A stretch of 64,000 nt of DNA from Planococcus kocurii. GTDB lineage: Bacteria; Bacillota; Bacilli; Bacillales_A; Planococcaceae. The notes beneath the pieces are model-generated. The model was not told the DNA's origin, did not search any database, and saw only the letters and a program-made list of their open reading frames with translations. Shown one piece after another: positions 8,716 to 17,656 of the stretch. The stretch lies in the NCBI RefSeq assembly GCF_001465835.2, contig NZ_CP013661.2:2348501-2412500 (forward strand). Direction: 5' to 3'. The stretch's first letter is position 1. Each line of letters starts with the position of its first letter. The position numbers were made by a program, and so were the translations under genes.

Positions 8716-9882
8716 ATGACCACGAAATTGTATTACCAGGATTCTGAAATTTCAACTGCAGACGTACGAGTAATGAATAGCGGCAAAGACGAAACCGGTT
8801 ACTATGTCATTTTAAATCAAAGTTGCTTTTATCCAGAAGGTGGGGGGCAACCGGCAGATACGGGAGAGATTGGACCAGCCAAAGTAGTCGATGTACAGTC
8901 CGTGAAAGGTGAGATTCGTCATTACGTAGATATCCAGCTACCGGAAGAAAGTTTTTCTATCCAAATAGATTGGCAAAGAAGATGGGATCATATGCAACAA
9001 CATGCGGGACAACATTTGTTGAGTGCGCTATTTGAAGATAGTTTAGGCTTAAAGACACAAAGCTTTCATCTAGGAAAAGAACGAGTTTCCATTGATTTGG
9101 ATTTGGATACAGCAACAAACGCACAGCTTCAAGAAATTGAAAAAAAAGCAAATAACCTCATCGGACAAGGCCTGCCGATCTCTACGACATGGGTAAATGC
9201 TGAACAAGCTAAAGAACTAGCATTGAGAAAGCCACCAGTCGTGGAAGGGGATATTCGATTAGTTGAAATCGCTGGAATTGATTTGAACGCTTGTGGCGGA
9301 ACGCATCCGAAAAATACAGCAAGTATTGGTCAGTTGAAAATTATTTCGACTGAGAAAGCAAAAGGCGGTATGCGTATTTATTTTTTATGCGGCAATCGTG
9401 CATTGCACTATTTTAATTTCCTAGTAGCAACGACTGATCAGTTAGTTGCACAGCTAAATGCTCCAACGGCAGAACTACCGAATGCAGCAGAAGCCCTACT
9501 CACAGACAAGGCAGTAGCTGACAAAGTGATAAAAAGTCTTCAAGAACAAGTGTTAAACTTAGAAGCAAATGCGATTTTACCAGATAATGGTGCCGTATCG
9601 AGAGTTTTCGAAAATCGTCCACTTAAAGAATTACAACAACTTGCTCGACTAGTGATCAGTCAGCATCCATTTTCAACGGTGCTGTTGATGAGCATGGCAG
9701 AAAATGACGTACGTTTCGTTTGTGCAAAAGGACAACAAGCACAAGGAGATATGCGGGAAGTGCTAAAGTCACTCTTAGCCTTGACGGAAGGCAAAGGCGG
9801 CGGAAATGCTCAATTTGCTCAAGGAGGCGGCAAGACTACTGAATTGCCAGAAACATTCATATCTATTTTTCGGAAGAATTAA
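8716..9882 (+). CDS. Alanyl-tRNA editing protein, AlaX-L type
   Basis: This is a free-standing trans-editing hydrolase that removes mischarged serine or glycine from tRNA-Ala. The N-terminal part resembles the second additional domain of AlaRS; the zinc site is formed by QHAGQHLLSALFED (HxxxH, near residues 94-98) and the CGGTHP motif near residues 193-198. The C-terminal 140 residues contain a DHHA1-like domain with GKGGGNAQFAQGGG. At 388 residues with DHHA1 it is the long AlaX class. It is transcribed divergently from the lipid kinase gene. Confidence 0.88.
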   Translation: MTTKLYYQDSEISTADVRVMNSGKDETGYYVILNQSCFYPEGGGQPADTGEIGPAKVVDVQSVKGEIRHYVDIQLPEESFSIQIDWQRRWDHMQQHAGQHLLSALFEDSLGLKTQSFHLGKERVSIDLDLDTATNAQLQEIEKKANNLIGQGLPISTTWVNAEQAKELALRKPPVVEGDIRLVEIAGIDLNACGGTHPKNTASIGQLKIISTEKAKGGMRIYFLCGNRALHYFNFLVATTDQLVAQLNAPTAELPNAAEALLTDKAVADKVIKSLQEQVLNLEANAILPDNGAVSRVFENRPLKELQQLARLVISQHPFSTVLLMSMAENDVRFVCAKGQQAQGDMREVLKSLLALTEGKGGGNAQFAQGGGKTTELPETFISIFRKN

Positions 9883-9964
9883 AAAACGTTGAGTGAAATG
9901 TGTAACTTTTCCAGTGATTCCCTGTCTAATGAGAAAAGGGATGTCTGAAAGGGTGTGAAGTGTC

Positions 9965-12124
9965 ATGAAGAAGAAAAAGATTTGGATCGTTGCTGTCATT
10001 GCCGCTGTAGCAATTGGTTTAGTAGTTATTTTTCTCAATGATAAAGTCTCTGTAAGTGCTTCCCCTGTTGTTTTAACAGAACAAGGGTGGAAGGCTAGCT
10101 TTTCTTCGCCGCTCCAACTAAAAGCCGTTGATAAGGGGGATGTCTACATTACGGATGCACAAGGCAAACGTGTGGAAGTTGAAATGCGCATTCAGAACAA
10201 CGGCAAGACATTGGAAATACCAGAAATTACTACCGGCGAATATCAATTACATGTTAAAAAAGCTGCATTGAAAAACAGCTTCATGAAAAATTTAGTAGAC
10301 ACAGAAATCTTATTTGTTGTACAAGAGCAATTGGAGAAGTTGTCGGGTGAGAAAGAATTAACAGCTTATTTTGTGCGTTTATTGGAGATGCAACAAAATA
10401 ACCAACAAAATGGCGGCGTTGTTTTAGAAAGTGGAGGAGAAGAGTCAGCAGAATCCACAGACACGGCGTCTGGTACTGGTATGGATGCAGAAAGAAGTTA
10501 TTCGACTACTAACAATCAAGTGGAAGGGGTAGACGAAGCGGACTCGGTGAAAACGGATGGTTCGTATATCTATTCTATTAGTGAATCACGTGTCATTGTG
10601 ACAGATGTTCAGAATCCAGAAAAAATGACTGTTGCAGCGGAGCTGTCGTTTAATGATGATATGTATCCCCAGCAACTATTCTTATCAGGAGACACATTAG
10701 TAGTCATGGGCAGTTGGTACTCAGCTCAACCAATCGATAATTTCCGTCTACCACATAACTACCGACCGCAGATGGGTGTTACTTCTGTCCATTTATACAA
10801 CATCAGCAACCCAAAATCTCCTCAACTGCTTCGTGAGTTTGGAACGGAAGGGAATATGAGCGGCGCTAGGTTGACGAATAACATTCTTTACTTTGTTACA
10901 AACGTTTATCCCGATTATTGGATGCTAGAAGAACAAGAGAAGCCTGAACTTCGTCCTCATCAATATGATTCGAAGCATGGAGGCGAATTTGAACCTGTAG
11001 ATTACGACAGCATTGCCATTTTGCCTGGAACGGCAGAAGGTAGCTATAGCGTCATCACAGCCATTGATTTGACGGCACCTGACACGAACGATATTTCAAC
11101 AGAAGGATTTTTGGGTGGCAGTGACCAGCTTTATATGAACCAAGACCATCTTTATTTGACGGCACCTGTGTATGTTCCGTTAACGAATGAAAAACTACGT
11201 GATAGTCCGAGAATGGATGTTTGGCTCCCTCAGCAAGCGAATACAGAAGTCTTTAAATTCAATTTGAGTGGTGTAGATGTTGAGTTTTTAGCTTCTGCAG
11301 AAATAACCGGTTCCTTGCTCAATCAGTTTTCCATGGATGAATACGAGGGTCATTTCCGAGCAGCTACAACGGAAGGCGTTGCGTGGGACTTAACCAGCCC
11401 TTCAAAAAATCATTTATTCGTACTGGATGAGCAGATGAAGCAAGTGGGATCGGTGGAAGATTTGGCTCCCGGTGAGCGAATTTATTCAGCACGCTTTATT
11501 AAGGATAAGGCCTACATGGTGACATTTAAAGAAACAGATCCGCTTTTCGTCATTGATGTTTCGACTCCTGCTTCTCCAAAAGTACTTGGAGAATTGAAGA
11601 TACCAGGCTTCTCTAATTATTTACACCCACTGGATGAAGATCACTTGATTGGTTTTGGCTATGACACAAAGCTAATACCTGTTAAGAACGGAGAACCGCG
11701 AGTAGTCGCAGGAGGAATGAAAATTTCCTTATTCGACGTCAGTGATTTTGCGAATCCACTAGAAAAAGACACTGAAATTATTGGAGGACCTGGAACATAC
11801 TCTGCACTTCAATACGATCACAAAGCTTTATTTACTCATCAAGAGAAAAATCTATTTGGCTTTCCAATTAGTTTATATGATGAAACTACTGGTGAGTATG
11901 TAGAATTTGAAGGTGAAGGAGCATTGATTTACACAATTACTCCAGATGGTATTTCACAAACGGCAAGTTTAGTTGAACAAACGAATAATGAGTACGAAGA
12001 TTGGCATTCAGCTATTCAGCGAATTCTCTATATTGATGAGGCGCTCTACACGATAGCTACTAGCGAAATCCATAGCTATGGATTGGAGACATTCGAACCA
12101 ATCAGCGATTTGGTATTCGATTAA
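9965..12124 (+). CDS. Membrane-anchored secreted beta-propeller domain protein
   Basis: The N-terminus has a single hydrophobic anchor (about residues 5-25) and a short immunoglobulin-like stretch to about residue 105. The rest belongs to the beta-propeller family, opening with NNQVEGVDEADSVKTDGSYI (near residues 180-200), a family hallmark, and followed by repeated VYITDVQNP-like and LFDVSDFANP-like strands. The 719 residues are normal for the family. The protein should be exported and tethered outside the membrane. Its biochemical function is unknown; propellers of this family are suspected of protein binding. An intrinsic terminator follows directly. Confidence 0.8.
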   Translation: MKKKKIWIVAVIAAVAIGLVVIFLNDKVSVSASPVVLTEQGWKASFSSPLQLKAVDKGDVYITDAQGKRVEVEMRIQNNGKTLEIPEITTGEYQLHVKKAALKNSFMKNLVDTEILFVVQEQLEKLSGEKELTAYFVRLLEMQQNNQQNGGVVLESGGEESAESTDTASGTGMDAERSYSTTNNQVEGVDEADSVKTDGSYIYSISESRVIVTDVQNPEKMTVAAELSFNDDMYPQQLFLSGDTLVVMGSWYSAQPIDNFRLPHNYRPQMGVTSVHLYNISNPKSPQLLREFGTEGNMSGARLTNNILYFVTNVYPDYWMLEEQEKPELRPHQYDSKHGGEFEPVDYDSIAILPGTAEGSYSVITAIDLTAPDTNDISTEGFLGGSDQLYMNQDHLYLTAPVYVPLTNEKLRDSPRMDVWLPQQANTEVFKFNLSGVDVEFLASAEITGSLLNQFSMDEYEGHFRAATTEGVAWDLTSPSKNHLFVLDEQMKQVGSVEDLAPGERIYSARFIKDKAYMVTFKETDPLFVIDVSTPASPKVLGELKIPGFSNYLHPLDEDHLIGFGYDTKLIPVKNGEPRVVAGGMKISLFDVSDFANPLEKDTEIIGGPGTYSALQYDHKALFTHQEKNLFGFPISLYDETTGEYVEFEGEGALIYTITPDGISQTASLVEQTNNEYEDWHSAIQRILYIDEALYTIATSEIHSYGLETFEPISDLVFD

Positions 12125-12130
12125 TACGTA

Positions 12131-12159
12131 AAGAAGCGAGTGTTATTCGCTTCTTTTTT
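12131..12159 (+). terminator. Terminator after the beta-propeller gene
   Basis: A 9-bp stem AAGAAGCGA / TCGCTTCTT is followed by a T tract, seven bases past the stop codon. Confidence 0.8.
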
Positions 12160-12225
12160 TATGTTTTAATCAAGATAAAAAGGGAACAGGAACAGTATTC
12201 TAAAACTACAATTGGAGGGATAATG

Positions 12226-13365
12226 ATGAAAGCAGTAACGTTTCAAGGAACGAAAGATATGCAAGTGAAAAATGTTAAAGATCCTGAAATTCAGAAAAAA
12301 GATGATATTATTGTAAAAATAACGGCAACAGCTATTTGCGGAACAGATTTGCATATCTATCAAGGTGCATTACCGACAACCAAAAACACGGTCATTGGAC
12401 ACGAACCGATGGGAATTGTAGAAGAAGTGGGACCGGACGTTACTAAAGTGAAAAAAGGCGATCGCATTGTCCTACCGTTCAATATCAGTTGTGGTAAATG
12501 TTTTTACTGTAGCAACGAAATGGAAAGCCAGTGTGATAACTCAAACGGCAATCCCCATTTTGATACCGGTGCCTATTTTGGTCTGACAGAACGTTATGGT
12601 GATTATTCAGGTGGTCAAGCGGAGTATTTGCGCGTGCCTTATGGAAATTTTACACCCCTGTTGATTCCTGAATCCTCGGAGTTAGAAGATGAATCGTTGC
12701 TGTTTTTATCAGACGTCTTACCGACTGCCTGGTGGAGTGTAGAACATGCAGGCGTAAAAAAAGGCGATACCGTAGTTGTTCTAGGTTGTGGTCCTATTGG
12801 GCTCATGACTCAGAAATTTGCTTGGATGCAAGGCGCCAGTCGCGTTATTGCAGTAGATGAAATTCCTTACCGAATGGAACTCGCTAAAAAAATAAACAAT
12901 GTGGAGATTGTCGATTTCAGTAAGCACGACAACACGGGTGCGTTGATTCATGAAATCACGCAAGGTGGAGCACGTGTTGTGATTGACTGTGTTGGAATGG
13001 ATGGCAAAAAATCGCCAGCAGAAGCCGCACAGCAAAAATTGATGCTGCAGGGCGGAACACTTAGTGCCATTGACATCGCAAAAGATGCAGTAAGCAAATT
13101 TGGAACGATTCAATTGACAGGGGTTTACGGATTGACTTATAATCAGTTCCCGCTTGGAAATATGTTTGAGCGCAATGTCACATTGAAAATGGGACAGGCT
13201 CCAGTAATTCACTTAATGCCAATGCTTTATCAAAAAATTGAAAACGGAGAATTTGATCCCCGTGAAATTATTTCACATATATTGCCTTTAGAAAGTGCTA
13301 GCGATGCTTATCAAATTTTTAATGACCATCAGGACAATTGTACAAAAGTCGTGTTGAAACCATAG
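12226..13365 (+). CDS. Zinc-dependent alcohol dehydrogenase (formaldehyde-dehydrogenase-like MDR)
   Basis: This is a medium-chain dehydrogenase of about 379 residues. Catalytic zinc ligands are in ICGTDLH and GHEPMG; the structural zinc lobe is visible as CGKCFYCSNEMESQC. The NAD-binding motif is VVLGCGPIGLM near residue 185. The insert after the structural zinc (NPHFDTGAYFG) and the overall length resemble the glutathione-independent formaldehyde dehydrogenase-like subgroup, but the substrate is not determinable. The ribosome site GGAGG is 7 nt from ATG 12226, so I prefer it to ATG 12223. It stands alone between two terminators. Confidence 0.85.
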   Translation: MKAVTFQGTKDMQVKNVKDPEIQKKDDIIVKITATAICGTDLHIYQGALPTTKNTVIGHEPMGIVEEVGPDVTKVKKGDRIVLPFNISCGKCFYCSNEMESQCDNSNGNPHFDTGAYFGLTERYGDYSGGQAEYLRVPYGNFTPLLIPESSELEDESLLFLSDVLPTAWWSVEHAGVKKGDTVVVLGCGPIGLMTQKFAWMQGASRVIAVDEIPYRMELAKKINNVEIVDFSKHDNTGALIHEITQGGARVVIDCVGMDGKKSPAEAAQQKLMLQGGTLSAIDIAKDAVSKFGTIQLTGVYGLTYNQFPLGNMFERNVTLKMGQAPVIHLMPMLYQKIENGEFDPREIISHILPLESASDAYQIFNDHQDNCTKVVLKP

Positions 13366-13392
13366 TTGATAATGTGCATACGAAAGTATTGA

Positions 13393-13428
13393 CTAAATGC
13401 CTCGATTCTTCGGGGCGTTTAGTTTTTT
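13393..13428 (+). terminator. Terminator after the alcohol dehydrogenase gene
   Basis: The stem CTAAATGCCTCG / CGGGGCGTTTAG has two mismatched or wobble pairs and a 6-nt loop, and is followed by a T tract. Confidence 0.7.
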
Positions 13429-13481
13429 GTCTATCTGCGTTATGATGAATACAGAAATCAACTGCGAGAGGAGCAAACTAT

Positions 13482-14237
13482 GTGACGCAAGTAGGAGAAA
13501 CCAGACGTGAGCTCGCCTTGGATTGTTTTCTGCTAGCAGGCAGAATTATGATGGAAAGTGGAGCAGAAACCTATCGAGTTGAAGATACGATGATCCGAAT
13601 GGCTGGTTCACAAAACATGGTAAATTCTCACTGTTTCGTGACGCCAGCAGGTATCATGTTTTCTCCAAGTGAAGAATTGGCTACGCGATTTGTGCGTATT
13701 AACAACCGCAGTACAGATTTAGAGAGAGTTGCCCTTGTCAACTCTGTTTCGCGAAAGTTAGTAGCTGGAGAATTTACATTGCAACAAGCTTATGACGAAC
13801 TGATGACCATTGACCAAACCAATTATCGATTTCATATATGGGTGCAAACTTTGGCAGCTTCTATAACAAGTGCTTGTTTTTTAATTTTATTGGGAGGTAG
13901 TTGGATTGATCTTCCTTTTGCGTTTGTGTTTGGAGGCACCGGTTTTATTATTGTAGAAACCATTCTTGAAGAAACTCGTGTGAAGATATTCGCGGAATTT
14001 ATCGGAGCTTTCATCGTCGGAATTTTAGCCTCTATCGCGGTATATAGCGGATTTGCGACCGATTTGGACACATTGATTATTGGCTCACTTATGCCGCTTG
14101 TTCCTGGATTGCTCATCACCAATGCGGTTCGGGATTTGATGGCAGGACATTTCGTATCGGGATTGTCTAAAGGAGCAGAGGCGTTTTTAACAGCGTTTGC
14201 CATTGGCGCAGGAATCGCGGTAGTTTTATCATTTTAA
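13482..14237 (+). CDS. Threonine/serine exporter family protein, large (ThrE N-domain/YjjP-like) subunit
   Basis: The 251-residue protein has a soluble N-terminal part (MESGAETYRVEDTMIRMA, the family signature) followed by five hydrophobic segments from about residue 118 on. Proteins of this type export small amino or organic acids together with a YjjB-like partner, which is the next gene 12 nt downstream. The GTG start is forced: the nearby ATG is followed at once by TGA. The ribosome site GAGAGGAG is 8 nt from the GTG. Threonine, serine or a dicarboxylate is possible as substrate. Confidence 0.85.
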   Translation: MTQVGETRRELALDCFLLAGRIMMESGAETYRVEDTMIRMAGSQNMVNSHCFVTPAGIMFSPSEELATRFVRINNRSTDLERVALVNSVSRKLVAGEFTLQQAYDELMTIDQTNYRFHIWVQTLAASITSACFLILLGGSWIDLPFAFVFGGTGFIIVETILEETRVKIFAEFIGAFIVGILASIAVYSGFATDLDTLIIGSLMPLVPGLLITNAVRDLMAGHFVSGLSKGAEAFLTAFAIGAGIAVVLSF

Positions 14238-14249
14238 GGAGGAGATCGC

Positions 14250-14717
14250 ATGAACTGGCCATTAGAAGCATTTCTCAGTTTTTTGGCTGCCGGCGCGTTC
14301 GGCGTCATCTTCAATACGCCACGTAGAACGCTGGTCAGCTGTGGACTGGTCGGCATGAGTGGCTGGCTCATTTACCGCACATTTTTCCTGGCCTTTGGAG
14401 ACTCGGTGCAGGCATCTTTTGCCGGTGCATTTGTTGTCTCTATTGTAGCGCATTTGCTGGCTAAAAAATTCCGTATGCCGATGATTATTTTTAGTATCGC
14501 CGGAATTATTCCATTAGTACCGGGGAGCAAGGCGTATAATGCGATGCGGAATATTGTTGAACATAATTATCTAGAAGCCATCTCATTTGCTTCTGAAGCA
14601 TTGATGGTTTCGGGTGCTGTTGCAATGGGCCTGGTCTTTGCAGAAGTAATGATGCAACTGTTTTTCAAGCGGCAGGCAAAAAGAATACAAAGAAAAATGG
14701 GCCTGACACAAGAATAA
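14250..14717 (+). CDS. Threonine/serine exporter family protein, small (YjjB-like) subunit
   Basis: The 155-residue protein has four to five membrane segments and the family hallmark IPLVPGSKAYNAM near residue 90. It completes the split ThrE exporter with the preceding gene; in ThrE proteins the two halves are fused. A strong AAGGAGGAG ribosome site precedes it. Its last codons form one arm of the operon terminator. Confidence 0.85.
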   Translation: MNWPLEAFLSFLAAGAFGVIFNTPRRTLVSCGLVGMSGWLIYRTFFLAFGDSVQASFAGAFVVSIVAHLLAKKFRMPMIIFSIAGIIPLVPGSKAYNAMRNIVEHNYLEAISFASEALMVSGAVAMGLVFAEVMMQLFFKRQAKRIQRKMGLTQE

Positions 14718-14741
14718 TTCTTGTTTGTCAGACCCATTTTT
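14693..14741 (+). terminator. Terminator overlapping the end of the exporter operon
   Basis: A long stem pairs AAAAATGGG..CTGACA with TGTCAGACCCATTTTT. The left arm is the final coding segment of the small exporter subunit, so the terminator is partly inside the gene. Confidence 0.7.
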
Positions 14742-14796
14742 AAGTTGTTAAAACGCCTGTTTTTATATTTCGAGCAGTCTTTACGACTTTTGTTTC

Positions 14797-14941
14797 GAGC
14801 GCGTGCGCTTTTCTTTATTGTCTAGCGCAAGCGCCCAGATTCTAGGGTCATAAGTCAATGCGGCAGTGCGGCTGAAAACATGCCGCTTCGCCACATCGCC
14901 TTATGCCCGTCGAATCTACATGGGCGCGTGCGCTTTTCTTT
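14797..14941. repeat. Structured intergenic repeat, family R2, copy 1
   Basis: This about 145-bp element shares with 51465-51620 the blocks TGCGCTTTTCT, AGCGCAAGC, CCAGATTCTAGGGTC, TAAG, GCTGAA/ACTGAA, GCTTCGC and GCCCGTCGAATCTACA. It folds into at least two hairpins: a GC-rich outer stem (GCGCGTGCGCT against AGCGCAAGCGCCC) and an inner one (GCGGC..GCCGC). It ends directly before the stop codon of the minus-strand EAL gene. Confidence 0.75.
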
Positions 14942-16948
14942 TCACCCCAGCCATTTTTCTAGTTCGGTAGCGTTCATTGGGTGCCCGATGATGTAACCTT
15001 GTAGGCTGTCGCAGCCCATCGCGCGCAGGAGTTCGAATTGTTCGTTGGTTTCAACGCCTTCAGCAGTTACTTGGAAATCAAGTGATTTGCCGAACTGAAT
15101 CATACCGTTGATTAATTTTTGGATTTTTTCTTGTTTGGTGATGGACTGAATAATCATTTGGTCTATCTTTATTGAAGATATTGGCAACATGAGCATATAG
15201 CGGAACGAAGCATAGCCAGTTCCAAAGTCATCTAATGCAAAGCTTATGCCTTCTTGATGGAGGCTCTTCATCTGTGTCATGATTGACCGTTCTGCTTCTG
15301 CTTCTAGCGCAAATTTTTCAGTGATTTCAATCATCAACGAACTTGCTTGACAATCATTAATCTTTAATTGCTCAAGCAGCATCTTCGCCATATCTTTGTC
15401 TCTGAATTCGTGAATTGAGGAGTTAATGCTAATTTGCAAATCGATGCCTTTTGATTTCCAGTCTTTTAATTGTCGGCATACCGTTTCAACGACGAAACTT
15501 CCAATTTCATTGATTAACCCATTTTCTTCGGCAATCGGTATTAGCTCATCGGGAGTAATCACGCCGATTTCTGAATCGGTCCAACGTACCAATGCCTCTA
15601 CTCTTTCGACTTTGCCGTTTTCCAAATTGACTTGTGGCTGATACAAAAGCTGCAAATCTTTACGATCTAATGCGTATATTAATCGTTTTTCAATATGTGC
15701 TTTTCGGCTCAAGCGCTCATGATCGTCGGATGTCAATGCAGAAATTGCGCTGCCTCCACGATCTTTCACTTTCTTGATGGTCGCATAAGAAGCTTTGATT
15801 AGATGCATAAAATTTTGCTGATCTTCCGGATATTTTGTAATGGCTCCACTGACTGTGAGTGGCATGGCTGTTCCACCTAAGTAGATGGGGTGCTGTTGCA
15901 AATAATGGAGAAATCCTTCAATAAACCAATTGCTTAATGGCGTTACTAAAGCAAATTCATGTAAACCAGCGCGTGTAATAATAGAATCGGAAAAATACAT
16001 GCGTAGACGTTTAGTGAATTCAATAAGTAACTCATTTTCAGTAGCTGTGTCCGACACATCACGTAAGGTATAAAAACGGTCAATATCAAGAAAAATAAAG
16101 GAGAAATGGCGTCCTTCTTCTATGTATTCATTGACTATCTGCTCAAGACGATGACGATTTTCCAAGCCTGTGACCGGATCGATAAAAGCAATTTCCTCAA
16201 GATGCTGTTGAGCTTGTTTAGTGGCTGTAATGTCTTTTTCTAGAAAAATATAATAAGTATCTTCATTAGAAAGTTGCATAGGAATAGCTGTTAGATCTAC
16301 CCAGTAAAGTTCGCCATCTTTTTTTACTTTTTTTGCTTCGCCGTTCCAAATTTTACCTTCTCGTAAAGTGGTAATAACTGAGTCGACAAAACGGACATCT
16401 GTTTCGCTCTCTCCAAACATATGCCATACAGGCTTGCTTAAAATGCGTTTAGGTGTCCATTTACTTAGCTTTAAAAATAATGGATTTGCATAGGTAATTA
16501 AAAATTCTTGATCGAAATACAGCATCATGAAAGAATCATCTAAACCATTTCTCAAATGATTTAATTCTTTCGAGGAAGAGTCATCTTTATCTGCTTCATC
16601 CATTTCATAGATGGTCATCACAAACTGTTGGTCTTCGAATGTGTAGGATTTAGCTACGACAGTCGTATATGCCTTAATTCCTTCACCTAATTCGATTTCA
16701 ATATCTTCAAATCTCACCGGTTCCTCGGCATGTAATAACTTATCCCACGAATGCTTGCTTAGAGCTGCCTTCTCAGGATTCATATAAGGAGAGATTTTTC
16801 CTGTAACCGCTTCAGATTGTATTTGGAAAACGCGCTCTGCATGCTGGTTACACCACGTAATCAAGCCGTTTTTGTCATTAATGATGATAGGGAAGGGAAT
16901 ATGGTTGAAGACAAGGGTGTCAGTTAGTTTTTTTTGCAGTTCATTCAT
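14942..16948 (-). CDS. PAS-PAS-GGDEF-EAL protein with degenerate GGDEF; probable c-di-GMP phosphodiesterase
   Basis: The 668-residue cytoplasmic protein has two PAS-like domains (about 1-110 and 135-240), a GGDEF domain (about 245-400) and an EAL domain (about 415-665). The diguanylate cyclase motif reads AGLHEF instead of GGDEF, so cyclase activity is unlikely. The EAL domain keeps EALVRW, the metal-binding DDFGTGYAS and TAEGVE, so c-di-GMP hydrolysis is likely. PAS domains suggest redox or ligand input. It has no membrane segment. The ATG is preceded by AAGGAGCG. It is a single gene facing the ThrE operon across an R2 repeat. Confidence 0.88.
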   Translation of the reverse strand: MNELQKKLTDTLVFNHIPFPIIINDKNGLITWCNQHAERVFQIQSEAVTGKISPYMNPEKAALSKHSWDKLLHAEEPVRFEDIEIELGEGIKAYTTVVAKSYTFEDQQFVMTIYEMDEADKDDSSSKELNHLRNGLDDSFMMLYFDQEFLITYANPLFLKLSKWTPKRILSKPVWHMFGESETDVRFVDSVITTLREGKIWNGEAKKVKKDGELYWVDLTAIPMQLSNEDTYYIFLEKDITATKQAQQHLEEIAFIDPVTGLENRHRLEQIVNEYIEEGRHFSFIFLDIDRFYTLRDVSDTATENELLIEFTKRLRMYFSDSIITRAGLHEFALVTPLSNWFIEGFLHYLQQHPIYLGGTAMPLTVSGAITKYPEDQQNFMHLIKASYATIKKVKDRGGSAISALTSDDHERLSRKAHIEKRLIYALDRKDLQLLYQPQVNLENGKVERVEALVRWTDSEIGVITPDELIPIAEENGLINEIGSFVVETVCRQLKDWKSKGIDLQISINSSIHEFRDKDMAKMLLEQLKINDCQASSLMIEITEKFALEAEAERSIMTQMKSLHQEGISFALDDFGTGYASFRYMLMLPISSIKIDQMIIQSITKQEKIQKLINGMIQFGKSLDFQVTAEGVETNEQFELLRAMGCDSLQGYIIGHPMNATELEKWLG

Positions 16949-17113
16949 TCGTTGACGCTCCTTAACCGTAGTTTACTTTCATTATAGAGAAGAAAAGGTC
17001 TATCGTCATCCTTTTCCAAATATTCTCTAGTGAGATTTGTAGAATTTTTGCTGTCCTTTCCGCGAAAATCGTGAGAGAATAGGCATAAATCATATGAAAA
17101 TTGAGGTAAAAAA

Positions 17114-17656
17114 ATGTATAAGAAGTTTTTTGTATTTGTATTCCTACTCTTACTTGTTCCTGTTTCAGTTCAAGCACACACAACTTTATTGTCTTCGACA
17201 CCTGCTGAAGGCGAGAATATTATGGAAGCTTTAAAAGAAGTACAATTAGTTTTTGGTACAAAAATTGAAGAAGGCAGCACCATGACCATCGAGGGAGAAA
17301 GCGGTTCTTTTGAATTTGACCGTATTGTCGTTGGAGATGATTCGTTAGTTGGAACCCTTAATGAAGCATTGCCTAACGGATCTTACCGTATCCTTTGGAA
17401 TATCATCGGAGAAGATGGTCATCCGATTGAAGGAGAGATTACTTTTGGGGTCTCTATCGAAATTGAAGAAGAAGTGACGCCTGCAGTGGTATCTGAAAAG
17501 ACAGAAGAGCCAGAAGCAAAAACTACAGCAGCTTCAGAAACAGTAGCGGAAACTCAAACTGAAAGTGACAGCAATCTACTCGTAACAATCTTACTGGTTC
17601 TTGCTGCAATTTTAGTGGTTTACGGCATTTATAAATTGCTGTTGAAGAAAAAATGA
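17114..17656 (+). CDS. CopC-domain copper-binding membrane-anchored protein
   Basis: A cleavable signal peptide (about residues 1-21) would leave a mature N-terminal His (AHTTLLSSTPAEG), a copper ligand in CopC and LPMO-like folds. The CopC fold ends with NIIGEDGHPIEGEITFGV near residues 97-114. A Thr/Glu-rich linker and a C-terminal transmembrane helix (about 155-175) follow, so the domain is displayed outside the membrane. The downstream copD gene overlaps it by 4 nt (ATGA). Together they resemble a split version of Bacillus YcnJ, for copper acquisition or handling. Confidence 0.87.
   Translation: MYKKFFVFVFLLLLVPVSVQAHTTLLSSTPAEGENIMEALKEVQLVFGTKIEEGSTMTIEGESGSFEFDRIVVGDDSLVGTLNEALPNGSYRILWNIIGEDGHPIEGEITFGVSIEIEEEVTPAVVSEKTEEPEAKTTAASETVAETQTESDSNLLVTILLVLAAILVVYGIYKLLLKKK

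Noticed and set aside
12781..13212. 143-codon open frame antisense to the alcohol dehydrogenase gene
   Set aside because: It lies wholly inside a well-supported gene and has no recognisable domain.
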